Source of the DNA: Halomonas jincaotanensis
GTDB taxonomy: Bacteria; Pseudomonadota; Gammaproteobacteria; Pseudomonadales; Halomonadaceae
Assembly (NCBI RefSeq): GCF_018448785.1
Contig: NZ_JAHCLU010000007.1
Location: forward strand, 124,001 to 188,000
Length of the DNA: 64,000 nt
Direction of reading: 5' to 3'
The notes under the pieces are model-generated. The model was not told where the DNA came from. It saw nothing but the letters and a program-made list of their open reading frames with translations, and ran no database searches. Made by a program: the position numbers and the translations under genes. Within the stretch, counting starts at the first letter, position 1. Each line of letters starts with the position of its first letter. Shown here piece after piece: positions 41,362-50,925 of the stretch.

Positions 41362-42744
41362 TTACGCGTCCTTAGGTGCTGGTTCGGGGGCCGTTAAGCG
41401 TATTAGGTCGCCGACATTATCGAGAGCGGCGATTCTGCGGCATTTCGTGATAATCGAATCGACTCGCTCTGGATTCAGAACTGAAACTTGGTCTCGGAAC
41501 TTCTCCTCTAGCTGTGCGTCGCTCAGCGGACGTTTCAGGTTTCCGAGCGAGGCCTCGAGAAAGCGCTCAATACGCGACCCATCCTTCATGAGTAGGGTTA
41601 CGTGGACCGAATCCTCATCGACAGCCGTATCCGGAATGGCCTGTACACGACTTCGCATCGCAGAGATCTGTGGATCATGAATCGCGTCGTCAGTGAACTC
41701 AGCCAGTCCCCCCTTGCCGCGTACGAGCCCAATGGCAGCCGCATGGTAAATTGAGAACTTACCTTGGAGGCCTACCTCTGGGCTGCGTATGTCACAGAGG
41801 TCGCGAACCAGAGGTGCCACGCGTAATTCGACGCTTTCAATGCTGTCCGCGCGGAGTCCTTCTCTGTGTAATTCACAACAGGCATCGATCGTTGGATGGA
41901 CGACAATTCCACAAGGGAAAGGCTTGTAAGTATTGCCGGAGAGACGGAATTCCTGTCCCAGGCCATCGGTGATCTTCGTGAAATCAGCCTGATTGTTCGC
42001 AGTTGCTGCGGCGAAGCCGCGCGGCCCTTCGAGCGGCGTGCTGCCGGTGGTAAAGCCGACTTTTGCTAGCAGAGCCGCCTCTAACCCGCTGCGAGCCGCG
42101 GCCCCAGGATGGAAGCTTTTTGTCATGGAACCAAAATTATCGCGCAGGCCGGCGGCCTGGCTGGCGGCCAGCCCGATCGCCCACAACATTTGTTCTTCGC
42201 TAAGCTCGAGAAGTTTCCCAATCGCAATCGCTGCGCCGAACACGCCGACTGAGCCAGTACTGTGCCAGCCGGCTTGGTAATGCGCTGGATAGGTCGCGTC
42301 GCCGATACGAGTAACGGCATCGAAACCAAGCACGAAGGCATGGATGAAGTCCTCTCCCTTCACGGGAGTTGTCGAGGCGAAAGCGAAGAGTGCGGAGGCA
42401 ATCGGTGAACTAGGGTGAATGTAATTGCTAGGGGTCGTGTCGTCATAGTCGTGGACATGGGAGCTGATGCCATTGACGAATGCCGCAAGCGCCATGTCGA
42501 CAGCCTCAGTCCTTCCGACGATCGCTGCTTTAGGAGGGCCCGACATGAAGCCGAGCCCCTCAAGAGCCATATCTACAGCGGGATGGTCGGCTCCCCCGAG
42601 GGCGCAACCCATATAGTTCAGAAGCGCTCTCCTGGCTTCCTGATGGGCATGCTCGGGGATGTCATTATGCCTGCTCCGCACGACGGCACGCGCCAAGCTC
42701 CGGCTCACGTCGTTTTTGGCGCGGTCTGAACTAATGGCGGTCAT
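41362..42744 (-). CDS. MmgE/PrpD-family enzyme (copy 1)
   Basis: A 460-residue member of the MmgE/PrpD family, which includes 2-methylcitrate dehydratase, cis-aconitate decarboxylase and iminodisuccinate epimerase. Signatures: FVNGISSHVHDYDDTTP, HPSSPIASALFAFA, WHSTGSVGVFGAA and FGSMTKSFHPGAAARSGLEA. The mechanism is usually removal or shift of a proton next to a carboxylate. ATG 42744 follows GGGGAG. The second copy lies at 49575. Confidence 0.9.
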   Translation of the reverse strand: MTAISSDRAKNDVSRSLARAVVRSRHNDIPEHAHQEARRALLNYMGCALGGADHPAVDMALEGLGFMSGPPKAAIVGRTEAVDMALAAFVNGISSHVHDYDDTTPSNYIHPSSPIASALFAFASTTPVKGEDFIHAFVLGFDAVTRIGDATYPAHYQAGWHSTGSVGVFGAAIAIGKLLELSEEQMLWAIGLAASQAAGLRDNFGSMTKSFHPGAAARSGLEAALLAKVGFTTGSTPLEGPRGFAAATANNQADFTKITDGLGQEFRLSGNTYKPFPCGIVVHPTIDACCELHREGLRADSIESVELRVAPLVRDLCDIRSPEVGLQGKFSIYHAAAIGLVRGKGGLAEFTDDAIHDPQISAMRSRVQAIPDTAVDEDSVHVTLLMKDGSRIERFLEASLGNLKRPLSDAQLEEKFRDQVSVLNPERVDSIITKCRRIAALDNVGDLIRLTAPEPAPKDA

Positions 42745-42855
42745 TCTGTTGCTCCCCAACTGAACGATGGAGGGGAAAAGATGACAGGTCGCGTGTTTGG
42801 GTATTCACGGCCCATGAATATCTCCTAATTGGTGGCTATGACTAGTTTGTGGTTC

Positions 42856-43758
42856 TTACCATGAGTATTTTTTGCTCTCTTCTATCGCCTGTGGCAATCC
42901 GATAAATTCATTGAACTCGTGGAAATCTGTTAGCCGATCGGCGATGGTCTCAGTCGAGGGGTCGGCCATGAATGCCTGCATCATCTCTTTGAGAGATTTA
43001 TGCATCGCAAGCAACGGCTCGATTGGACAGAGACAATAATCAAAGCCGGCCTGATGGGCTTCGTAGAGCGATAGTGTCGGGCTCTTACCAGATCGTGCCA
43101 TGTTGAAAAGCAATGGCTTTCCCAGTGGGCGCAGGCGTGTTGTGAGTTCCTCTATCTGCTCCAAGCTCTCTGGGGCGTCTGCATAGAGGCCGTCAGCCCC
43201 GGCCGCAGCGTATGCTTCAAGCCGCGCAATGGCATCATCGATGCCCGTTACTCCAATGGCGTCTGTGCGTGCCACAATAAAGAATTTCGGGTCGCGCCGC
43301 GCATCGATCATTGCTCTGAGTTTTTGCACCATCTCCTCAGGAGAAATCAGCTCCTTTCCCGCGAAATGTCCACACTTCTTGGGCATTTTCTGATCCTCGA
43401 GGTGCAGGGCGGATGCACCAGCTTCTTCCCAAAGTTGGATGGTGCGGGCTGCATCGAGGGGACCACCATAACCGGTATCGGCGTCGGCGAAGACCGGGAG
43501 TTCAGTGGCCCTGCATATCCGACGGATATGTTCAAACATCTCCGTCTGAGACAGGGATCCGAAGTCCGGCGCACCTGCGACGACCGCGGAAGCAACGAAG
43601 CCACTAACATAAATGGCGGGCGCTCCCGCTTCCTCAGATAGCTTAGCGCTGAGAGCATCATGTGCTCCCATGCAGACGAACGGTGCCTGATCCAAAAGTT
43701 GGTGAAACCGTATAGAGCGAGGGCTCGTCGATATAGGCGGATGGTTACTCGATAGCAT
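42856..43758 (-). CDS. Isocitrate-lyase/PEP-mutase-family lyase
   Basis: A 300-residue (beta/alpha)8 barrel enzyme. The Mg-binding DADTGYGG, the active loop MPKKCGHFAGKELI with the catalytic Cys, and FIVARTDAIG are all intact, so it should cleave a 2-hydroxy-dicarboxylic acid C-C bond, as do methylisocitrate lyase, 2,3-dimethylmalate lyase and oxaloacetate decarboxylase. ATG 43758 has GAGGA six bases upstream and overlaps the dehydrogenase end by 14 bases. Confidence 0.9.
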   Translation of the reverse strand: MLSSNHPPISTSPRSIRFHQLLDQAPFVCMGAHDALSAKLSEEAGAPAIYVSGFVASAVVAGAPDFGSLSQTEMFEHIRRICRATELPVFADADTGYGGPLDAARTIQLWEEAGASALHLEDQKMPKKCGHFAGKELISPEEMVQKLRAMIDARRDPKFFIVARTDAIGVTGIDDAIARLEAYAAAGADGLYADAPESLEQIEELTTRLRPLGKPLLFNMARSGKSPTLSLYEAHQAGFDYCLCPIEPLLAMHKSLKEMMQAFMADPSTETIADRLTDFHEFNEFIGLPQAIEESKKYSW

Positions 43759-44671
43759 CGTCATTCCTCGTAGATTCGGAGAGTTCAGTTCCGGCAAATG
43801 TCTCACTCATGCGCGCAATGGCGGTATGGTCGGCATCGGGACCAAGCATCTTCGCCGCCGAGGCCCACATCTGGCTGCACAATGCGGAGAATGGAGCCGG
43901 TGTATCGGTGCTACGGGCGAGATCAGTGGCGATTCCCACATCCTTTGCCATTAACCCTATGGCAAAGCCGCCACCGTCAAAATTTCTTGACAGAACGAAC
44001 TGCTTAAACTTTCGCTGAGTGCTGCTGTTCATGCCCGACGAGGCATTAAGGATATCGACCATCCCACCGGGATTGAGGCCAAATTTCTGTCCGATCAGCA
44101 GTGCTTCGATTCCGATCAAGAAACCGCCAGCTGCGACTAGGTTGTTGAGAGCCTTCATCGCCTGACCCGCTCCCAGAATACCGACATGTCTGGGCTCGCC
44201 CATGGAGCATAAGACAGCGGCTGCTTCCTGGGCGGCTTCAGGATCGCCACCTGTCATGATCATCAGGCCACCTGACTCAGCCCGCCAGACACCGCCGGAA
44301 ACGGGGGCATCGATCATTCGCACACCCTGGTCCGCGAGCCGGTCGGCCATGGCAATTGTCGCGTTCGGGTCACCTGAGCTCATGTCGATGACCAATTTGC
44401 CTGCTGCAAGGCCCTTGGCTAGCCCATCCTCCTCGCCGAACAGAGCGTTTGAGACAGCCCTACTGTTCGGTAGCATGGTGATGGCCATCGGTACCATCAT
44501 CCCCAATTCGGTCAATGACGACGCGACGCGAGCCCCGGTACGAGCAGCTACGGTTTCAGCATGACGGCTATCGATATCATAGAGGACGACGTCGAAGCCG
44601 GCTGAAGTCATGCAGGCGGCCATCGGGGCACCCATAGACCCGACACCGATCAGGCCAACGCTATTACTCAT
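43745..44671 (-). CDS. 3-hydroxyisobutyrate-dehydrogenase-family oxidoreductase (copy 2)
   Basis: A 308-residue paralogue of copy 1. NAD site VGLIGVGSMGAPMAACM, substrate motif IDAPVSGGVWRAESG, catalytic Lys in AGQAMKALNNLV. ATG 44671 overlaps the TRAP gene stop by 8 bases, so the whole operon is translationally chained. Role unknown, but the proximity of the lyase suggests it handles a hydroxyacid or semialdehyde next to it. Confidence 0.9.
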   Translation of the reverse strand: MSNSVGLIGVGSMGAPMAACMTSAGFDVVLYDIDSRHAETVAARTGARVASSLTELGMMVPMAITMLPNSRAVSNALFGEEDGLAKGLAAGKLVIDMSSGDPNATIAMADRLADQGVRMIDAPVSGGVWRAESGGLMIMTGGDPEAAQEAAAVLCSMGEPRHVGILGAGQAMKALNNLVAAGGFLIGIEALLIGQKFGLNPGGMVDILNASSGMNSSTQRKFKQFVLSRNFDGGGFAIGLMAKDVGIATDLARSTDTPAPFSALCSQMWASAAKMLGPDADHTAIARMSETFAGTELSESTRNDDAIE

Positions 44672-46601
44672 CGCGATACTCCACACTTTGGTTATTGGGG
44701 AGCTGCGTCGCTCGGGACGGCCTCGCGACGTATTCCATCAACAGCAGTACCAAGAAGCCAACTAAGCCAATCGTACTTAGGAGTGCCGAGGGCAGCATCA
44801 AAAGGATCGCAACTACGAGGAAGAGACTTGCCCGCCATGTCGAAATAGGACGAAACAAGCTATAGCGTTCGAAACAGATCGCCAGGGCAACTATGGCGAT
44901 GGCCGTACTTGCCAGCAAGTAGATACCTAACCATGAAGGGCCACCGATCATCAAAATACGTGGTTCATAAATGAAGATGAATGGCACTAGGAAGCCTACG
45001 ATCGACAAACGGAGCGCGTGAATCGCTGTTTTTACTGGGTTTGAGTTAGCGATGGATGACGCAGCGAAGACTCCAACCATGACCGGAGGACTGATCGCGC
45101 TCATCACGGCGAAGTAGAAGATAAAGAGGTGTGCCACGATCAACTCAATACCGAGATCGACAAGCATCGGAGCGACTGTGACGGCGACAAGAACATAGGC
45201 TCCAATCGTAACCATTCCCATCCCGAGTAGCATGCATGTGACCGCCGTCATGATAAGCATGATGTGAATGTTTCCGCCGGAGACGACTTCGATAAGATAG
45301 GATAGTCGATCACCAAGCCCAGTCATCGTCAACACGCCGATAATAACACCCGCCATCGCGAGTGAACCTACAAGTGGAATGCAGGTATTAGCGCCGTTAC
45401 GCATCGCCCCCATAAAATTAGAGAAAAGCCGATTACGCGTGTCTCGTGTGATGAGACAAACCAAAATGAATGAAAAAATTGTTAACGTAACTGCATAGTC
45501 CGGCGAATATCGTTGCCAAAGTAGCACTACGAGAACGAATATCGGAATGATGAACGGAATAACCTCTAGCGAGGCGCGGCGCAGGTTTGGAATTTCGTCA
45601 GGCGTCAACCGTTCAATTTCAAATTTGATAGACGCCAAGTGGACCTGCATGAAGATGCAGAAATAGAAGAGTAGGCATGGGATTAGCGTAAGTGCCATGA
45701 CTTGGATTAGTGGGTAGCCCGTGATCTCACTCATAAGAAAGGCGGTCGCCCCAAGGATTGGTGGGGTGATTTGGCTTCCGAGCGAGGCTGTCGACTCGAC
45801 GCCAGCAGCAAACTCTGGTTTGTATCCGACCCGTTTCATCATAGGGATTGTGATAACGCCGGTCGTGACGATGTTTGTCACGGCGCTGCCGGACATCATA
45901 CCCATCAGTGCACTCGCGAGGATAGCAACCTTCGCCGGGCCGCCGCGGTATCGGCCGGCGATGGCTAGGGTGAAATTCATGAATTTCTCTCCGCCGCCAC
46001 TCGCTTCAAGCAGCGCAGCAAAAAACACAAAAAGACCGATATAAGTTGCACCGATGGCCAGCGGTGTGCCGAAAAGGCCGTCAGTCGAAAATACCTGACT
46101 CCATAGCAGGCGATCTACGGAGACACCGGCATGCCCGAAGCTATCGGGCAGCATGAAACCGAAGAGCGCATAGAAAATTGCTATGATCGCGATATAGTTA
46201 AGCGGCTTCACTGCAGTGCGACGTGTCATCTCCATCGCACCAACAATGAGAACTATCGCACCGACTTTCTCGGCCGGACTGAGTGAAAAGGATAGAGTGA
46301 AATCCCGCCAAGTAAAAGCTACCCAGAAGCAGGCCACAACCCCGGCAATGATTACACCATTTAGAATCCATTCGCCGACTGAGTTTTCCCTAAATATGCG
46401 CGACGGAAGCACGATGGCCGTCAGCAACATGATCAGGAGTAGATAAGTAGGCCTGAAGAATAGGGCGGGGGGGCCGCCGAAAAGTCCACCATAAATCGGG
46501 TAGAGGAAGAGTGCGAGAGCCAGTAGGGAAGTGACGGTCTTCCAAAATAGACTCGTCTCCATATTAACAGCCTCTTCGACCCGAGATGAGTCGTAACTCA
46601 T
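44664..46601 (-). CDS. TRAP transporter fused permease (TAXI type)
   Basis: A 645-residue membrane protein with about 16-18 helices, the fused small-plus-large subunit used with TAXI binding proteins. Motifs: ILASALMGMMSGSAVTNIVTTG, ESTASLGSQITPPILGATAF and LGMGMVTIGAYVL. It is a sodium- or proton-driven uptake system for carboxylates. ATG 46601 and ATG 46562 are both plausible starts; the second has AGAGG upstream. It follows the TAXI gene across a strong hairpin. Confidence 0.9.
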   Translation of the reverse strand: MSYDSSRVEEAVNMETSLFWKTVTSLLALALFLYPIYGGLFGGPPALFFRPTYLLLIMLLTAIVLPSRIFRENSVGEWILNGVIIAGVVACFWVAFTWRDFTLSFSLSPAEKVGAIVLIVGAMEMTRRTAVKPLNYIAIIAIFYALFGFMLPDSFGHAGVSVDRLLWSQVFSTDGLFGTPLAIGATYIGLFVFFAALLEASGGGEKFMNFTLAIAGRYRGGPAKVAILASALMGMMSGSAVTNIVTTGVITIPMMKRVGYKPEFAAGVESTASLGSQITPPILGATAFLMSEITGYPLIQVMALTLIPCLLFYFCIFMQVHLASIKFEIERLTPDEIPNLRRASLEVIPFIIPIFVLVVLLWQRYSPDYAVTLTIFSFILVCLITRDTRNRLFSNFMGAMRNGANTCIPLVGSLAMAGVIIGVLTMTGLGDRLSYLIEVVSGGNIHIMLIMTAVTCMLLGMGMVTIGAYVLVAVTVAPMLVDLGIELIVAHLFIFYFAVMSAISPPVMVGVFAASSIANSNPVKTAIHALRLSIVGFLVPFIFIYEPRILMIGGPSWLGIYLLASTAIAIVALAICFERYSLFRPISTWRASLFLVVAILLMLPSALLSTIGLVGFLVLLLMEYVARPSRATQLPNNQSVEYRDE

Positions 46602-46636
46602 TGTTATAACCTACTATAGTTTTGGAGATTATGTTG

Positions 46637-46661
46637 TGCCCGGCCGCTACAGGGCCGGGCA
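46637..46661 (-). terminator. Hairpin between TAXI and TRAP permease genes
   Basis: A perfect 9-bp stem, TGCCCGGCC/GGCCGGGCA with a 7-base loop, in the spacer behind the binding-protein stop. There is no T-run, so it should act as an mRNA-stabilising or partial stop element, giving more binding protein than permease, as often seen in transport operons (inference). Confidence 0.55.
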
Positions 46662-46672
46662 GCACTTTCTTA

Positions 46673-47719
46673 TTATTCGGAATCCGAGTCTAAGTATTCC
46701 TCAACTCCCGGAACGTTCATTTCTTGATAGTACTTTAGGGCGCCGGGGTGGGGTTCGATCGGAACTCGCTTCAATGCTTCCTGGAGATTAACGTTTTCGA
46801 AGACCGAGGAACTCCTATTGACTACCTCAATGTTCTCCCATACTGCCTTGGTCATTGCATAGACGACGTCATCGGGAAGGTCGGCATCCAGAAACATGAA
46901 CTCTGGCGAGGTGAAAACCATGCCGGGCTCCGGAACCTGCATGTCGGGATATTGCTCATAGAAGGGCCAGTCCACCGGCCCCGCCCAGGGCATTTGCTCG
47001 GCAATCTCGTCGAATGAATCCTCAGTTGGCTGGAGTAGCGTCACGTCCCGCGCTGTGGTCAGTTCGAGAATCGCACCCGAGTAGTCGCGTACGTAGGACA
47101 TCGCATCAATGTTGCCATTTTGAAGCTGGCTGATAGCTTCTGACGTATCCATCGTGCGGACATTTAAGTCATCAATCGAGACACCGTTTGCCTCGAAAAC
47201 GATCTCCGAAATAAGGTAATTGGATGTCCCCTCAGGTCCTAGCGCTACAGTGCTGTCCTTGAGATCACTGATCTCAGTCATGCCGGTGTCAGAGCGGGCG
47301 AGAATTTTGAGTGGCACTTCGTTGTGATAGAACCAGAAGGCGAGATCGGCACCCTCGCTCGGAAACGGTTCAACACCCTGTGTTGCGTTAGCGATAATCA
47401 ACGGTGTTCCGACGCCGCCTTGGAACTCGCCGTTATGGGTGCGGATTGCGCTTTCCGCGTCAAATCCCGGCGAGACAGCACCGCTGCCGCGGAGCCCGGC
47501 CACGTTTTCCGTGATGATCCGGCCGAGCGCGCTTGCAAGAATGCGCGAGTTGCCGGTAGCGGACCCGCCCCCCAAGACGATCTCACGATCCCACTCGGCG
47601 TTTCCGAGTTGTTGTTCGCTCTCCCCCTCCTGCGCCATTGCGGGAATTGCTATGAGGGCCGCGGCGACTCCAGCGGTTACCTGTGCGAAGACTGCGCGCC
47701 TATTGAAAGCATGGCTCAT
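46673..47719 (-). CDS. TAXI-family TRAP solute-binding protein
   Basis: A 348-residue periplasmic binding protein with a Tat- or Sec-like signal (NRRAVFAQVTAGVAAALIA, cleavage AMA-QE). The TAXI start IVLGGGSATGNSRILASALG is followed by VALGPEGTSNYLISEIVFEANG. It binds a carboxylate for the fused permease. First gene of the leftward operon; GGGAG lies before ATG 47719. Acidic composition is consistent with a halophile periplasm. Confidence 0.9.
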   Translation of the reverse strand: MSHAFNRRAVFAQVTAGVAAALIAIPAMAQEGESEQQLGNAEWDREIVLGGGSATGNSRILASALGRIITENVAGLRGSGAVSPGFDAESAIRTHNGEFQGGVGTPLIIANATQGVEPFPSEGADLAFWFYHNEVPLKILARSDTGMTEISDLKDSTVALGPEGTSNYLISEIVFEANGVSIDDLNVRTMDTSEAISQLQNGNIDAMSYVRDYSGAILELTTARDVTLLQPTEDSFDEIAEQMPWAGPVDWPFYEQYPDMQVPEPGMVFTSPEFMFLDADLPDDVVYAMTKAVWENIEVVNRSSSVFENVNLQEALKRVPIEPHPGALKYYQEMNVPGVEEYLDSDSE

Positions 47720-47817
47720 ATTTTTACTCCCATGACTTTGTCATTGCCTTTGTTTTCTTGACGCTTTTCTATCGTCAAGGTCATCCAAAGCATCCACCTT
47801 TCATTCCGAAAGGACAA

Positions 47818-47830
47818 TACTACCGTAGTA
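47818..47830. promoter_or_regulatory. Palindrome in the divergent control region
   Basis: A perfect 6-1-6 palindrome TACTAC-C-GTAGTA in the 184-base spacer between the leftward and rightward operons. GntR/FCD regulators bind short palindromes of this size, so it may be the operator for the GntR protein encoded at 52624. A related TAGTAGTA string lies near 52570, before that gene. Confidence 0.4.
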
Positions 47831-47903
47831 CAATCCAAAAATTGTCGCAAGACAGAAAATGTATTATGGTATGACTATATTCGGGATTTTTATGGGAGGG
47901 CTT

Positions 47904-48803
47904 ATGGCACACGATTTCGGCTTTATAGGGCTTGGCACCATGGGACGACCAATGGCGCTGCGATTGCTGGAAGCGGGGTATACTCTCATTGCCCACGACC
48001 AGCGCGAATCGGCTGTCGATGAGCTCGTACAGCGCGGGGCCTCAGCCGCTGGCTCGGTAGAGGAGGTGTCTCGGATGGCCCCCGTAGTGTTTCTGTCACT
48101 CCCAATGCCCGAAGTCGTCCGGAAAGTCATCTCCGGGCCTGGCGGGCTCGCTGAGTCCGCAGGTAGCGAAATTGTGGTTGACCTCTCAACTACGGGGACG
48201 CAGGTTGCGCTCGAGATGCGTGAAGTTCTTTCGGCGGCCGGAAAGACGCTCGTTGACTGCCCAATCAGCGGCGGCGCCGAGGGGGCTGCAGCGGGTACTC
48301 TCGCCCTTATGCTCGCCGGACCAGAACAGGCGGTGGAGAGACTCGAGACACCACTCCGAAATCTAGGCAAAGTGTTTCGGGTCGGTGATGCAGCAGGCCA
48401 AGGTCAGACAATGAAGGTTATCAATAACCTTCTATCGACTGCGGCACTTACGATAACTGCGGAAGCCATGGTCCTAGGCTCAAAAGCCGGTCTTGATCCG
48501 CACGCCATGCTCGACGTACTTAATGCCGGATCGGGTCAAAATAGTTCAACCAGCAGTAAATTCCCCAAACATGTGCTCACTCGAAGCTTCGATTTCGGTA
48601 TGCCGATAGCGCTCTCGGCTAAGGATGCGCGGCTGTGCCTAGATGAGGCAGAACGGCTCGGAGTGCCGATGATTGTGGGTAATTCCGTGCGCCAGATGTT
48701 GACTCTCACCCGGGATCACCTGGGACCAGAGGTCGATATGACGTGCGTTGTCAACGTCGTCGAGGAGTGGGCAAAGCACGAAATTGGCGAGATAACGAGA
48801 TGA
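47904..48803 (+). CDS. 3-hydroxyisobutyrate-dehydrogenase-family oxidoreductase (copy 3)
   Basis: A 299-residue paralogue: FGFIGLGTMGRPMALRL at the NAD site, VDCPISGGAEGAAAG at the substrate site and catalytic Lys in GQTMKVINNLL. ATG 47904 is chosen for the preceding GGGAGGG. It opens the rightward operon and overlaps the next start by four bases. Its substrate motif (CPISGGA) differs from the other two copies, hinting at another substrate. Confidence 0.88.
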   Translation: MAHDFGFIGLGTMGRPMALRLLEAGYTLIAHDQRESAVDELVQRGASAAGSVEEVSRMAPVVFLSLPMPEVVRKVISGPGGLAESAGSEIVVDLSTTGTQVALEMREVLSAAGKTLVDCPISGGAEGAAAGTLALMLAGPEQAVERLETPLRNLGKVFRVGDAAGQGQTMKVINNLLSTAALTITAEAMVLGSKAGLDPHAMLDVLNAGSGQNSSTSSKFPKHVLTRSFDFGMPIALSAKDARLCLDEAERLGVPMIVGNSVRQMLTLTRDHLGPEVDMTCVVNVVEEWAKHEIGEITR

Positions 48804-49570
48804 CATCACTTAAAACTGCGCTGGTCACCGGTGCAAGCCAAGGAATCGGCCGGGCCATCGCGCTCAGCCTTGCATCTAGCGGATATTCCGTTGCTGTCTG
48901 CGCTCGCAGCGAGGAGGGTCTGGAAAAGGTGGCCGCAGAGGCGCGCGAAGCAGGAGCCCCCGATGCACTCTCAATCACAGCCGACCTGCGCGAACCTGAT
49001 GCACCGGCACGGATCGTAAATGCTACGACAGATTGCTTCGGCGGTCTTGGCGTCCTCGTGAACAATGCCGGCGCAACCAAGCGCGGCGACTTCCTCAAGC
49101 TCGACGATGCCGACCACCTCGATGGGTTCGCTCTAAAATACCACGCCACGGTCCGGTTTTGCCGTGCTGCTTGGTCGGAGCTTGCTCAGAGTGAAGGTGT
49201 AATTATTAACATTTCTGGTGTCGGTGCACATACTCCCGAAGCTGAGTTTACGGTCGGCGGTCCGGTCAATTCCGCGATCATTAACTTTTCAAAGGCGCTT
49301 TCGAAGCGCCCGGAGAATGTCCGCGTCAACGTAGTTTGCCCCGGGCATATCGTGACAGATCGTCTTAAATACCGCCTTCAAGCCCTCGCAGGAGAACGCG
49401 ACCTCTCACTGGATGCAGCGCGCGACGTCATGTGTGCCGATCTTGGCATTTCTGATTTTGGCGATCCTCAGGACATTGCTGCGATGGTGCGGTACCTTTG
49501 CTCAGCCCAAGCCCAATACATCACCGGTGCGACCTTCACCATCGATGGTGGGGTTACGCCAGGAATCTAA
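48800..49570 (+). CDS. SDR-family protein with altered active site
   Basis: A 256-residue short-chain dehydrogenase. The cofactor motif TGASQGIGRAIA and NNAGATKRG are normal. At the place of the catalytic Tyr-x3-Lys the sequence reads EFTVGGPVNSAI, so Tyr is Phe and Lys is Gly. The neighbouring Ser (ISGVGA) is also changed. It may bind NAD(P) but cannot use the usual mechanism; it could be a hydratase-like or regulatory variant. Coupled to the previous gene by ATGA. Confidence 0.85.
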   Translation: MTSLKTALVTGASQGIGRAIALSLASSGYSVAVCARSEEGLEKVAAEAREAGAPDALSITADLREPDAPARIVNATTDCFGGLGVLVNNAGATKRGDFLKLDDADHLDGFALKYHATVRFCRAAWSELAQSEGVIINISGVGAHTPEAEFTVGGPVNSAIINFSKALSKRPENVRVNVVCPGHIVTDRLKYRLQALAGERDLSLDAARDVMCADLGISDFGDPQDIAAMVRYLCSAQAQYITGATFTIDGGVTPGI

Positions 49571-49574
49571 CGCC

Positions 49575-50924
49575 ATGACAGCAACTTCTAGCCCTGAGGC
49601 CTCTCTAGCCAACTTCGCAACAACACTCGAGCTCGACACGGTGAGCCCCGAAGTCATCCTTCATGCCAAGCGCTCGGTTATTAACATTCTCGCGTGTGGC
49701 TTCGCAGGCTGCCGCGAGCCTGCTATCGATATTTGGTTGCAGGTAATTGGGCCACACTGTGTAACTGGAAATGCCCGCCTTATCGGACGCTCGGAACTTG
49801 TCGATCCGTTGCTGGCCGCCCAAGTGAATGCAATGGGCGCAAACATCCATGACTACGACGAAACCCACATTCCAACGATAAATCATCCCAGCGGTCCTGT
49901 TGCTTCAGCACTACTGGCATTGGCGCATATACGCCCGCTGACGGGCGCGGAGTTTCTGCGTGCATTTCTCATTGGCATGGAAGCTTCGTGTCGGCTTGGA
50001 AACGCAATTTCTCCCTGGCATTATTCGCGGGGCTGGCACATTACGTCGACATGCGGCGGTCTTGCGAGCGCACTCGCATGTGCCGCAGCTTTAAATCTTC
50101 CAACTCAAAATATCATCTGGGCGCTCGGTAATGCCGCAGTCCAGGCGGCTGGGATGGTAGAGGCGCTTGGGACGATGTCGAAGAGCATCTCGGTTGGCAA
50201 TGCTGCACGCGTCGGGCTGGCTTCGACGCTCCTTGCCGAGAAGGGGTTCTCGGGACCCGAGGCTCCGCTCAGCGGCGCGCGTGGTTTTCTGAGGCTTTAT
50301 GGCGAGCCGCCAGAAGAAACAGCTTTGACTTCGGGCTTGGGGAAAGAGTGGGAACTGGAGGCCATCGTCTTTAAGCCTTACCCCGTTGGGGTTGTTCTAA
50401 ACCCCGTCGTTGATGCTGCCTTTGAGATGCGCCGGCAAGGGCTCACTGACTCGTCTGGCCTTGAGCGTGTCGTGCTGCGTGGTCATCCCCTTTTGCGTGA
50501 ACGTGCTGATAGGCCTGACGTTACGACGGGTCGCCTTTCACAGGTTAGTGCCCAGCACACAATCGCTGCTGTCTTGCTTCGCGGTAAGGCCGATGTCGAC
50601 ACATTTTCGGATGCCGCCGTAGTCCAGACACAGGGAAAGCGTCCGAAAATCGAGTTCATCGATGATGAAACATTCCAAGTGGCATCTCTTTCAGTGACCG
50701 CAACATGCCGGGACGGGCGTGAATTGAACATCGAGATTCCCGCGGCAACTGGTTGCCCAGAGCGGCCGATGTCTGATGTGGACATTGAGAGGAAGCTGCT
50801 TGGGGCGATGCGTGCGGCCGGCTGCGAGTCTAATGCACCGACACTGCTCACTGCGCTGCATGCTCTCGAGAGCCTAGCTGACGCCGCCGAAATCACCAGG
50901 CTTTGCAACTCAAAGGAGCCGTAA
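49575..50924 (+). CDS. MmgE/PrpD-family enzyme (copy 2)
   Basis: A 449-residue paralogue of the copy on the other arm. It has VNAMGANIHDYDETHIP, HPSGPVASALLALA, WHITSTCGGLASALA and LGTMSKSISVGNAARVGLAS. The two copies differ enough to have separate substrates (an epimerase/dehydratase pair is one possibility). ATG 49575 begins four bases after the SDR stop. The longer frame opening at 49413 is not used. Confidence 0.9.
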   Translation: MTATSSPEASLANFATTLELDTVSPEVILHAKRSVINILACGFAGCREPAIDIWLQVIGPHCVTGNARLIGRSELVDPLLAAQVNAMGANIHDYDETHIPTINHPSGPVASALLALAHIRPLTGAEFLRAFLIGMEASCRLGNAISPWHYSRGWHITSTCGGLASALACAAALNLPTQNIIWALGNAAVQAAGMVEALGTMSKSISVGNAARVGLASTLLAEKGFSGPEAPLSGARGFLRLYGEPPEETALTSGLGKEWELEAIVFKPYPVGVVLNPVVDAAFEMRRQGLTDSSGLERVVLRGHPLLRERADRPDVTTGRLSQVSAQHTIAAVLLRGKADVDTFSDAAVVQTQGKRPKIEFIDDETFQVASLSVTATCRDGRELNIEIPAATGCPERPMSDVDIERKLLGAMRAAGCESNAPTLLTALHALESLADAAEITRLCNSKEP

Positions 50925-50925
50925 G

